Part shown: positions 1-6,596 of the stretch, piece by piece
Position numbering within the stretch: position 1 is the first letter of the stretch
How the letters are laid out: each line of letters starts with the position of its first letter
Assembly (NCBI GenBank): GCA_025353525.1
Contig: JANXOO010000085.1
Span: forward strand, 1 to 8,380
Source of the DNA: Schlesneria sp.
GTDB taxonomy: Bacteria > Planctomycetota > Planctomycetia > Planctomycetales > Planctomycetaceae
DNA: 8,380 nt
Direction of reading: 5' to 3'
Notes under the pieces: model-generated
Told to the model about the DNA's origin: nothing
Databases searched by the model: none
What the model saw: the letters and a program-made list of their open reading frames with translations, nothing else
Made by a program: the position numbers and the translations under genes

Positions 1-2
1 TT

Positions 3-119
3 ACGCTGCGGCTTGATATTGAAAAACAACTGGAAGATCGCAACATGGCGGTCGGCATTGTCGTCGCCTCGCTGTTACTGGGGATCAGCCTGATCGTCGT
101 CGTTTCGATGACATCATGA
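3..119 (+). CDS. DUF350 (YjfL-like) membrane protein, C-terminal end only
   Basis: Only the last 38 codons are present; the gene begins upstream of the window. The frame reads TLRLDIEKQLEDRNMAVGIV and continues with a strongly hydrophobic stretch (VASLLLGISLIVVV) to a TGA at 117-119. A charged Glu/Lys-containing helix, then N-x-A-x-G-I and a final membrane helix, is the typical ending of a DUF350 repeat, the family that includes E. coli YjfL. The family consists of small inner-membrane proteins of unknown biochemical function. Support comes from context: the next two genes match YjfM/YgiB and YjfC/YgiC, which neighbour yjfL in E. coli. With so few residues visible, another small membrane protein cannot be fully excluded. 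The remaining 166 bases up to the next gene show no convincing ORF or terminator. Confidence 0.65.
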   Translation, partial: TLRLDIEKQLEDRNMAVGIVVASLLLGISLIVVVSMTS

Positions 120-273
120 TTGATTTGTCGCACGGAATAAACTGTGGCATGTGCCCGGGTTTCACTGGCAACCGACCTGCATGCATTCAACGATGCTTTG
201 GTGGCATCTGCGGAAAAACGTTTGACGATGAACGATCGGACCTGCACCGCGAGCAACTGGCACCGGTTTTAAC

Positions 274-278
274 GAGGG
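274..278 (+). promoter_or_regulatory. Ribosome binding site that decides the lipoprotein start
   Basis: GAGGG lies 1 base before the ATG at 280 but 7 bases before the ATG at 286. The spacing favours 286 as the real start, which also removes two residues from in front of the Lys-Arg n-region of the signal peptide. Confidence 0.6.
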
Positions 279-285
279 AATGCAC

Positions 286-777
286 ATGAAGAGGAGCACA
301 AACGTTGCCCTGACATTGCTCGTCCCGGCAATGGCTGCGTTCGGGTGTTCACAACAGCCAACCCCGCAAGAAACCGGGCGAGCGCTGATTGGGCAGGGAC
401 CGGGCGGACACGCTGCCGCTGGCGAAAAAGAAGAATGGGAAACGAATTCTGATTGTGATCTTCCCGCGAAGCCGGGTGAGCCCGACAAGACACCGTGTAA
501 CAGTCCCGAGTCCGGTACTGGTTCTGCGCCTGTCGGTCATGCCCGATCGACTGGCGGCTATATCGGCCGGAGATCGTATTTCCCGTTTTTTTTTGGCGGG
601 TTTCGTAGCGGAGGTATGAATACCGCGCCCTCGCATTCCTCAACGGGGACCCGTCCGTCACAAGGCACAGGCACGTCGACCGGGACGAGTCAACCACACA
701 GTTCAGGGACATCATCGAGCTCTGTCACTCACGGCGGATTCGGCGGTACCGGCTCGCACCTGTCCGGGGGTTCGTAA
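286..777 (+). CDS. Ser/Gly-rich lipoprotein, YgiB/YjfM-like (DUF1190-like)
   Basis: This encodes a predicted 163-aa lipoprotein. Residues 1-20 form a signal peptide (MKR, then a hydrophobic core to AAFG) and Cys21 is the likely lipidated residue; the lipobox A-F-G-C is slightly atypical. The mature part has Cys57 and Cys71 flanking a Pro/Lys-rich stretch, an aromatic patch YFPFFFGGF (98-106), and a Ser/Thr/Gly tail containing VTHGGFG (147-153). E. coli YgiB/YjfM proteins show the same layout: two cysteines around a short Pro-Gly segment, a central hydrophobic/Gly patch, and a Ser/Thr-rich tail with TVTRGGFG. Those proteins are about 220 aa, so this is a reduced version. The stop codon shares a base with the start of the ATP-grasp ligase, the conserved partner of this family. 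It probably sits in the inner or outer membrane facing the periplasm. Its function is unknown; acting as partner or substrate of the ligase is inference. Phe101-103 are encoded by a run of nine T (586-594). Confidence 0.72.
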   Translation: MKRSTNVALTLLVPAMAAFGCSQQPTPQETGRALIGQGPGGHAAAGEKEEWETNSDCDLPAKPGEPDKTPCNSPESGTGSAPVGHARSTGGYIGRRSYFPFFFGGFRSGGMNTAPSHSSTGTRPSQGTGTSTGTSQPHSSGTSSSSVTHGGFGGTGSHLSGGS

Positions 778-1901
778 TGCAACGCATCTTCGCTCCGCCG
801 CGTCCCGACTGGCGGCGTGATGTCGAAGAAACGGGTTTCACCTATCACACAATCGACGGCGAACCCTATTGGGACGAAGCGGGCTGGTTTGAGTTTTCAA
901 TGGCAGAAATCGAAGAACTCGAACTTGCGACCAATACCCTTCATGAATGGTGCATGCGAGCCGTTCAGGTAGTGATCGACGACGATCGGTTCGACGAATT
1001 TCAGATCCCGGAATCGTTTCGCGACTGGATCCGCGCCAGCTGGAACAATGACGAACCAAGCCTTTATGGCCGGTTTGATTTTGCCTGGGATGGGCGAAGT
1101 CCCCCGAAAATGCTTGAATACAACGCCGATACGCCGACGGGATTATTTGAAGCATCGGTCGTGCAATGGAAATGGCTCGAGGCCGTTCATCCGCGTCTCG
1201 ACCAGTTTAACAGTTTGCACGAACGTCTGATTGCTCGATGGCGCGAACTGCGCGACGACGGAATTGACCGAGTCAGCTTCGCGGCAACTGATTCCCATGA
1301 AGAGGACTTCGGAAACGTCTCGTACCTGCAGGACACGGCGGCTCAATCAGGCATCGCCACTGAATATCTGAACATTTCGGCGATCGGATTCGACGCCCGT
1401 CGCAAGACGTTCGTCAACGCAACGGGACGGCCCATTGACCGGTTATTCAAGCTGTATCCATGGGAATGGATGCTGGGTGAAAAATTCGCGCCCGATTTGC
1501 TGGTCGCGCAGACACGATGGATTGAACCGCCGTGGAAAATGTTGTTGTCTAACAAAGCGATATTGGTCGTCCTTTGGGAACTTTTCCCCGACTGCGATTA
1601 CCTGCTTCCCGCATCATGGGAACCGCTGGCAGGTGACTTCGTCAAAAAGCCGGCCCTGGCAAGAGAAGGGAGCAACATCCAGCTTGTGTGGCGCGGCGAG
1701 ACAATCGGCCAAACAGAGGGCCCGTATGGCAAACAGCCTGCCGTTTTCCAGAAGTTTCATCCTCTGGCACAAACGGAAGGGGGATATGCTGTCATCGGAA
1801 GTTGGGTCGTCGGCGATACCGCGTGTGGCATGGGGATTCGTGAAGATCACAACCCGATCACCCATAACCTGAGCCGATTCATTCCGCACCTGATCCGCTG
1901 A
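777..1901 (+). CDS. Glutathionylspermidine synthase-family ATP-grasp ligase (YgiC/YjfC-like)
   Basis: The 374-aa product matches the C-terminal synthetase half of glutathionylspermidine synthase in its single-domain form (E. coli YgiC and YjfC are about 386 aa). Visible family motifs are the N-terminal FTYHTIDGEPYWDE (21-34), YGRFDFAWDG (97-106), LEYNADTPTGLFE (113-125), LYPWEWM (226-232), EPPWKMLLSNKAIL (250-263), KKPALAREGSN (290-300, resembling the ATP-grasp nucleotide-binding lysine and glycine-rich loop) and the C-terminal GSWVVGDTACGMGIRED (341-357). No CHAP-type amidase domain precedes it. There is no signal peptide, so it acts in the cytoplasm. ATP-grasp ligases of this family join a carboxylate to an amine through an acyl-phosphate. 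True glutathionylspermidine synthase activity should not be assumed, because the single-domain members have no settled substrate. The start ATG shares one base with the preceding TAA (TAATG), indicating translational coupling to the lipoprotein gene. Confidence 0.9.
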   Translation: MQRIFAPPRPDWRRDVEETGFTYHTIDGEPYWDEAGWFEFSMAEIEELELATNTLHEWCMRAVQVVIDDDRFDEFQIPESFRDWIRASWNNDEPSLYGRFDFAWDGRSPPKMLEYNADTPTGLFEASVVQWKWLEAVHPRLDQFNSLHERLIARWRELRDDGIDRVSFAATDSHEEDFGNVSYLQDTAAQSGIATEYLNISAIGFDARRKTFVNATGRPIDRLFKLYPWEWMLGEKFAPDLLVAQTRWIEPPWKMLLSNKAILVVLWELFPDCDYLLPASWEPLAGDFVKKPALAREGSNIQLVWRGETIGQTEGPYGKQPAVFQKFHPLAQTEGGYAVIGSWVVGDTACGMGIREDHNPITHNLSRFIPHLIR

Positions 1902-1960
1902 AACAGTGGGCTGATCGGATTTGTTTGCGAAACCGTGATACAGGTCGATTTCATCGATTG

Positions 1961-1992
1961 CGTACGATTCTATATACAATTAGTATCGTACG
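1961..1992. promoter_or_regulatory. Perfect 8-bp inverted repeat around an AT-rich core, candidate operator
   Basis: CGTACGAT (1961-1968) and ATCGTACG (1985-1992) are exact reverse complements separated by 16 bases. Each arm also contains the self-palindrome CGTACG, so it can be read as two copies of one site with centres 24 bp apart. The spacer contains TATATACAAT, whose last six bases (1975-1980, TACAAT) resemble a -10 box, but no good -35 hexamer is seen at the right distance. The element lies 37 bases before the TTG start of the DUF1549/DUF1553 gene, a sensible place for a promoter/operator. A stem with a 16-nt loop in the 5' leader is the alternative. Confidence 0.35.
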
Positions 1993-2018
1993 TCCCGCCT
2001 GAATCGCCCGCCAGTTCC

Positions 2019-2022
2019 GAGG
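2019..2022 (+). promoter_or_regulatory. Ribosome binding site supporting a TTG start
   Basis: GAGG is placed 6 bases before the TTG at 2029. No in-frame ATG gives an intact signal peptide, so this site is the main argument for the TTG start; a second TTG at 2044 has no comparable site. Confidence 0.5.
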
Positions 2023-2028
2023 TTCGAT

Positions 2029-4386
2029 TTGATTCCGACCGGTTTGACCATTCGTCGATGTTTTTTCGTCACGGTGCTACTCAGTACATGCGTCGTGATC
2101 GAATTCCCGTCCGCTCGGGCTGAAGTCCCTTCGTTTGAAGATGACGTGATTCCGGTTCTGACCAGATTTGGCTGCAATTCAGGCGGATGCCACGGAAAGC
2201 TCGCTGGCCAGAACGGATTCAGACTTTCTCTGCGAGGTTACGCCCCGGACGCCGACCTCGAATCGATCGCTCGCGAAGCCGTTGGTCGTCGAGTGAATCG
2301 CGCCGCACCAGAACTGAGCTTGCTGCTGCTAAAAGCAGTGAATGCAACGCCGCACGGAGGTGGACAGCGGTTGCTGGTCGATTCGCCCGGTGCCCGCGTC
2401 CTGACCGACTGGGTTGCCGGTGGAATGCCGGGTTTACGAACCGACCAGCCAAAACTGTTGAAGCTTGAGGTCACGCCGTCACAAAAAGTCCTGGCGATCA
2501 ACGATACACTTCCACTTCAAGTGACCGCGATCTACGACAACGGGCATCGCCGGAATGTCACCTGGTTGACCCAGTTCAGTGCTCGCGACAGCGCGATGCT
2601 CGATGTCTCCGAAGGGGGACTCGTGCGCGCGTTGCGGCATGGTGAATCGGTCGTGACGGCCGCTTTTCGAGGGTTGATTGAAGTCGCGTCGATCACTGTG
2701 TGCTACGAAAATGAAGTCGATCCGGCATCCTATGCCACGCGGAACAACGCCATTGACGACGCGGTCTTCGACAAACTGGCCAATTTGAAGATTGAACCGA
2801 GTCCCCTGTGTGACGACGCCACATTTTTACGAAGGGCGTCAGCCGACGTTCTGGGCGTCCTGCCAACCGCTGACGACGTTCGCAGGTTTTTGGCCGATCA
2901 ACGACCCGACAAACGTCAACATCTGATCGACGAATTGCTGGACCGACCGGAATTTGTTGATTACTGGACGTACTGGCTTAGCGAACTGCTTCAGAACCGG
3001 AAAGAACGCGATCACGATGTTCGGGGCGCAAAAGGCGTTCGCGGGTTCCACGAATGGCTTCGCTCACAATTGGCAGACAATCGAAGCTGGCGTGAGATCG
3101 CAACATCAGTTCTGACTGCGAAAGGCTCGTGCGTCGAACAACCTGCCGTCGGCTATTTCATTGTCACGGTCGGCGAGCGAGAAGCTCATGAATCGGAAGT
3201 CGCCGATTCCGTGGCTCAGGCGTTTCTCGGTACTCGAATCGGATGTGCCCGCTGTCACAATCATCCGCTCGAAAAATCGACGCAAGACGATTACTACCAC
3301 TTCGTCAGCTTTTTCTCGCGAGTGACACTCGACCGGCAACGGCCGGAAGAGATGGCGACAACACTACGAGTCGGCACACGACACCAGTTCAACTTGAACC
3401 GGCAGATCGACCAGGAAACGCAAAAGTTGAACCAGCTTGTGTCCGTGTCGGGGGATGCAAAGCAAATCGAAGAATCCCGGCAGCGGATTGCCGAATGGGA
3501 AAAACAGTCCCTGGAGGATGCCGCGTCGCCCGTGCAAGTGCGTCAACCTCGTACCGGCCAAATGATGGTCCCACGTCCGCTCGACCGTTCCGAAACATTG
3601 ATCCCGACGGGCAGCGATCCCCGTGAAGTATTCGCTGCATGGCTGACCGACACGTCGAATCCTTACTTCTCGGGCGCAATGGTCAATCGATTATGGCGGC
3701 ATTTTCTGGGCCTGGGGCTGGTTGAGCCGGTCGATGATTTGCGAGCGACGAATCCGCCGTCGAATCTGGCACTCTGGAATCTGCTGAATCGAGAATTTGT
3801 ACAGGGTGGCTACCAATTCAAACCATTGATGCGCCTGATTCTCAACTCGCGGACCTACCAACTGGCGTCGGCGACTCGCGAATCGAATTTCCGGGACCAG
3901 CGATTTTATTCGCATTTCGCAGTGCGACGATTGCCCGCCGAAGTTCTGCTCGACGAGATTTGCTCGGCAACCGCTCAGCCCGAGTCGTTTCCGGGGAATG
4001 CGGTTGGATTGCGTGCCGTTCAGGTGCCTGACCCGTTCACCGAATCGTACTTTCTGTCGTTATTCGGTCGCTCGCCTCGCACGACGGCGTGTGCTTGCGA
4101 ACGAAATGGTGAAATCACACTGCCTCAACTGTTACACCTTCAAAACGGAGATGCGCTGCACGAAAAAATTCGTGCGGCTGACGGTCGGCTGGCCCGGATC
4201 CTGGCGACACACTCCGGCGATGCAGCGGCAATCGACGAATTGTTTCTCGTTACATTGTCACGATTGCCCGCTGGCGAAGAACGATCGGCGATCCTTGGTT
4301 CGATCGCGGGCGCGGATCGAACCCAGGCCTTTGCTGACCTTTTCTGGGCGCTGTTGAACTCGAAAGAATTTGCATTTAATTACTGA
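2029..4386 (+). CDS. DUF1549/DUF1553 planctomycete cytochrome-like secreted protein with BIG2-like domain
   Basis: This is a 785-aa secreted protein. Residues 1-31 are a Sec-type signal peptide (RRCFFVTVLLSTCVV, cleavage expected after A-R-A). Domains in order: an N-terminal cytochrome-like segment with FGCNSGGCHG (Cys49, Cys54, His55, a CX4CH variant) and NGFRLSLRGYAPD; a BIG2-like Ig domain at about 144-224; DUF1549 at about 240-435, with FLRRASADVLGVLPT and a canonical CXXCH in GCARCHNHPLEK (Cys406, Cys409, His410); a charged, probably coiled-coil segment at about 453-498; and DUF1553 at about 528-780, with NPYFSGAMVNRLWRHFLG and LILNSRTYQLA. This architecture and length are standard for the many Planctomycetota paralogues. 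Two heme c sites are plausible, but enzymatic function is not established for the family. It is followed after 31 bases by its usual partner, a DUF1501 gene. The start is TTG with GAGG 6 bases upstream; TTG 2044 is the alternative. Confidence 0.92.
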   Translation: MIPTGLTIRRCFFVTVLLSTCVVIEFPSARAEVPSFEDDVIPVLTRFGCNSGGCHGKLAGQNGFRLSLRGYAPDADLESIAREAVGRRVNRAAPELSLLLLKAVNATPHGGGQRLLVDSPGARVLTDWVAGGMPGLRTDQPKLLKLEVTPSQKVLAINDTLPLQVTAIYDNGHRRNVTWLTQFSARDSAMLDVSEGGLVRALRHGESVVTAAFRGLIEVASITVCYENEVDPASYATRNNAIDDAVFDKLANLKIEPSPLCDDATFLRRASADVLGVLPTADDVRRFLADQRPDKRQHLIDELLDRPEFVDYWTYWLSELLQNRKERDHDVRGAKGVRGFHEWLRSQLADNRSWREIATSVLTAKGSCVEQPAVGYFIVTVGEREAHESEVADSVAQAFLGTRIGCARCHNHPLEKSTQDDYYHFVSFFSRVTLDRQRPEEMATTLRVGTRHQFNLNRQIDQETQKLNQLVSVSGDAKQIEESRQRIAEWEKQSLEDAASPVQVRQPRTGQMMVPRPLDRSETLIPTGSDPREVFAAWLTDTSNPYFSGAMVNRLWRHFLGLGLVEPVDDLRATNPPSNLALWNLLNREFVQGGYQFKPLMRLILNSRTYQLASATRESNFRDQRFYSHFAVRRLPAEVLLDEICSATAQPESFPGNAVGLRAVQVPDPFTESYFLSLFGRSPRTTACACERNGEITLPQLLHLQNGDALHEKIRAADGRLARILATHSGDAAAIDELFLVTLSRLPAGEERSAILGSIAGADRTQAFADLFWALLNSKEFAFNY

Positions 4387-4417
4387 TTCAGATATCCGCC
4401 ATCGAGCGAGAGAAAAC

Positions 4418-5713
4418 ATGTTTGACCTCCGGTTCCCGAATCGTCGCAATTTTCTGCGTATCGGAGCTGCCGCGCCGCTCGGCCTGTCGCTGTCCGGGTA
4501 CCTGCGGGCCGAATCGGCAGGGAATGTCTCGCGCGAACGGCGAGCCCGTTCGGTCATTCTTGTCTATCTTGGCGGAGGGTTGTCGCACCACGACAGCTTT
4601 GACCTGAAGCCCGATGCTACCGAAGAAATTCGCGGCAAATATCAGCCGATTTCCACGAATGTTGCGGGACTTCAGATCGGCGAATTGTTGCCGTTGATGG
4701 CCCGATCGATGGATAAGGTCTGCCTCGTCCGCAGCGGAGCACATAACAACGACCACCACGAAACGGCGACGAACTGGGTCATGTCCGGACGATTCGGATC
4801 AGCGTTCGGAGACTGGCCTGCAATCGGAGCGGTTGCCGCTCACGAGAGTGGTTTTCCTGGCACGCTGCCACCCTATGTCGCGATTCCGCGCAATCCGTCC
4901 TTCACATGGGAACTGGGGAAAAGTGCGTTTCTTGGCGGCCGTTACGAATCGTTCAAAGCGGGCGATCCCAATGAAGCGAACTACCGCGTTCGAGATGTCG
5001 CACGAGCCGAACCATTACCGGAAGTTCGAGTGCAGCGGCGGCAATCGCTTTTATCGACGGTCGACAACCTCGCCCGTAGCGTCCAGGGAAACGATCAAAT
5101 CGCTGCTTATGACCAGTTTCAGCGACGGGCGGCCGAGATGGTACTGTCTGGCGAAGCACGCGATGCGTTTGCTGTCGACAAGGAAACAAACGAACTCCGC
5201 GACCGCTATGGCCGAACGACATTCGGACAGAGCTGCCTGTTGGCGCGTCGACTGGTGGAACGTGGCGTGACGTTTGTCACCGTCAATTTCGGGGGCTGGG
5301 ACCACCATGCCAAAATCTGGCCCGGACTTGAATCGAAATTGCCTGACTTTGATCGCGGATTTTCAGCACTTGTTGAGGATCTGCACGAGCGCGGCCAGGT
5401 GAAAGAGACACTCGTCGTCATGATGGGCGAATTCGGGCGCACACCGAAGATCAACAAGGATCTCGGGCGCGATCATTGGGCTCCGGCCGCATCGATGCTT
5501 TTCACCGGAGCTGGCGTTCTTACCGGCAAAGTCATCGGTGCGACGGACAAGGACGGAGCCCAGGTGATCGATTCAGCGGTCTCGCCAGCCGATGTCGCGT
5601 TTACCGTCCTTTCAGCGCTCGGGATCGACCCGCAGAAACAACTGCGAACGCCCGACGGTCGCCCGGTCGAAATTCTCGATCAGGGCAAGATCATCGAGGC
5701 GCTTTATGTTTAG
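4418..5713 (+). CDS. DUF1501 family protein with Tat signal (alkaline phosphatase/sulfatase-like fold)
   Basis: This encodes a 431-aa exported protein. The leader has a twin-arginine motif at NRRNFLRIG (8-16) followed by a hydrophobic segment ending near YLRA, so export of a folded, probably metal-binding protein is expected. Family motifs are VILVYLGGGLSHHDSFDLKP (46-65), HNNDHHETATNWVMSGR (109-125), FVTVNFGGWDHH (286-297) and GEFGRTPKINKDLGRDHW (337-354). The Asp and His residues in these blocks correspond to metal and catalytic positions in the related alkaline phosphatase/sulfatase superfamily, though the substrate of DUF1501 proteins is unknown. The ATG at 4418 is chosen because it puts the twin arginines at residues 9-10 and follows a GAGAGA stretch; an in-frame TTG at 4370 would overlap the previous gene and add 16 residues. 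It is co-oriented with and 31 bases behind the DUF1549/DUF1553 gene, the standard planctomycete pair. Confidence 0.93.
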   Translation: MFDLRFPNRRNFLRIGAAAPLGLSLSGYLRAESAGNVSRERRARSVILVYLGGGLSHHDSFDLKPDATEEIRGKYQPISTNVAGLQIGELLPLMARSMDKVCLVRSGAHNNDHHETATNWVMSGRFGSAFGDWPAIGAVAAHESGFPGTLPPYVAIPRNPSFTWELGKSAFLGGRYESFKAGDPNEANYRVRDVARAEPLPEVRVQRRQSLLSTVDNLARSVQGNDQIAAYDQFQRRAAEMVLSGEARDAFAVDKETNELRDRYGRTTFGQSCLLARRLVERGVTFVTVNFGGWDHHAKIWPGLESKLPDFDRGFSALVEDLHERGQVKETLVVMMGEFGRTPKINKDLGRDHWAPAASMLFTGAGVLTGKVIGATDKDGAQVIDSAVSPADVAFTVLSALGIDPQKQLRTPDGRPVEILDQGKIIEALYV

Positions 5714-5738
5714 ACGACCAGCAGCGGAAATTTTACCG

Positions 5739-5800
5739 GCTGAAAAACGGGGACCCCGGCGCGCCGGGGGTCTTCCTGGTGCCTGTCGCCGTTTTTCAGC
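5739..5800. repeat. Nested inverted-repeat element (REP/MITE-like or RNA hairpin)
   Basis: The outer arms GCTGAAAAACGG (5739-5750) and CCGTTTTTCAGC (5789-5800) are a perfect 12-bp inverted repeat. After one G-G mismatch, GAC (5752-5754) pairs with GTC (5785-5787). Inside lies a perfect 16-bp GC palindrome, CCCCGGCGCGCCGGGG (5754-5769). Together they can fold into a long stem topped by a GC hairpin. The element fills most of the gap between the DUF1501 stop and the PPC gene. Read from the right end, the other strand gives GCTGAAAAACGGCGACAGGC, close to the A-rich, GGGGACAGG-type ends that I recall from short interspersed palindromic repeats in several bacterial phyla. A mobile REP-like origin is therefore plausible, but it is an inference from one copy. 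It does not look like a simple intrinsic terminator, because no T-run follows the GC hairpin directly. In RNA it could protect or separate the upstream operon message. Confidence 0.7.
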
Positions 5801-5837
5801 GATCGCGAAATCTTCACTGCCAACGCGTCGTGCGATC

Positions 5838-6596
5838 ATGACTGGTTGTTCGATGTGCGTGATGTACCTCATCACATTCACGATGGCGCTCGTTGCGGAC
5901 GACAAGCCTGATCCGCCAAAAATTGCACTCGCTGCCCCATTTGTGATTTCCGTCAACGCGACGACAAAAGTCATTCTCCGAGGCTGGAAGCTGAATCGCG
6001 AGATCGTGGCGACAACGACGGTCGCCGATGTGATGTTGAAAGTCGTCAAGCACGACAACGCACCGGTTCCGGGTGGTCAGGACGCAAAGCAAATCGGCGA
6101 CACTCTTGTTGAACTCGACGTGACCCTGCCGCAAGGATTTAGTGCCACCGCCGTGCCGATCATATTGTCTGCCGGCGATCAGGCAACATCGCCCTTGACG
6201 TTGCTGGTCGGCGGAACTCATCCGGTGATCTCTGAAGTCGAACCGAATGATGGTTTCCGACAGGCTCAGAAAATTGCTGTCCCGCAGATCGTGGATGGCC
6301 AGATTCACGCGGATCGCGACATCGATGTCTTTTCCATCGAACTTGCTGAGCCACAGAGTTTACGGATTGAGGTTTTCGCCCATCGGCATGGTTCCGCCCT
6401 GGACAGTTTGCTGACGATTTTTGACGCCAGGGGAATCAAAGTGGCCAGCAACGACGACGCCGAATCAGTCGATTCGAAGATCGAGACATTGCTGTCCGCC
6501 GGGGAGTATTTTATCGTCTTGCAGGATGCTCACGATCATGGCGGACAAACTCATCCGTATCGGCTGGTCGTCGAGTTTGCCGGCTCCAAAGAATGA
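5838..6596 (+). CDS. Short secreted PPC-domain protein
   Basis: The ATG at 5838 gives 252 aa. Residues 1-20 form a short signal peptide without a strong positive n-region (hydrophobic core VMYLITFTMALVA, then DDKPD). Residues about 28-126 look like an Ig/IPT-type beta domain (APFVISVNATTKVILRGWKL and onward to LTLLVGG). Residues about 132-247 form a bacterial pre-peptidase C-terminal (PPC) domain: VEPNDGFRQAQKI, DVFSIELAEPQSLRIEVFA, LDSLLTIFDARG and AGEYFIVLQDAHDHGG. PPC domains are non-catalytic beta-sandwiches in exported proteins, and planctomycetes often place such genes beside DUF1501 genes, frequently in much longer proteins. No enzymatic domain is attached here. The start is uncertain: no clear ribosome binding site is seen, and ATG 5853 or 5862 would shorten the leader. 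The open frame continues upstream to 5592, but that part runs through the hairpin element and the DUF1501 gene in another frame. The stop overlaps the MFS start (ATGA). Confidence 0.8.
   Translation: MTGCSMCVMYLITFTMALVADDKPDPPKIALAAPFVISVNATTKVILRGWKLNREIVATTTVADVMLKVVKHDNAPVPGGQDAKQIGDTLVELDVTLPQGFSATAVPIILSAGDQATSPLTLLVGGTHPVISEVEPNDGFRQAQKIAVPQIVDGQIHADRDIDVFSIELAEPQSLRIEVFAHRHGSALDSLLTIFDARGIKVASNDDAESVDSKIETLLSAGEYFIVLQDAHDHGGQTHPYRLVVEFAGSKE

Noticed and set aside
389..619. 76-aa plus-strand frame overlapping the lipoprotein gene
   Set aside because: It lies in another frame of a supported gene, has a composition typical of shadow frames and no family match that I can recognise.
269..715. 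148-aa minus-strand open frame opposite the lipoprotein gene
   Set aside because: It is rich in Arg and Ser, has no recognisable domain, and lies opposite a frame with a signal peptide and a conserved family motif.
777..1901. True bifunctional glutathionylspermidine synthetase/amidase
   Set aside because: Only the ATP-grasp synthetase part is present; no Cys-His amidase domain precedes it and the length matches the single-domain YgiC/YjfC type.
4370..4417. TTG-initiated N-terminal extension of the DUF1501 protein
   Set aside because: It would bury the twin-arginine motif behind 16 extra polar residues and overlap the upstream gene; ATG 4418 gives a normal Tat leader.
5592..5837. 82-residue N-terminal extension of the PPC protein
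   Set aside because: The extension is Arg-rich, runs through the inverted repeat and the end of the DUF1501 gene, and would place the signal peptide internally.
5814..6308. 164-aa minus-strand open frame opposite the PPC gene
   Set aside because: It lacks domains and hydrophobic structure, and its His/Arg-rich composition is that expected from the complement of the PPC coding frame.
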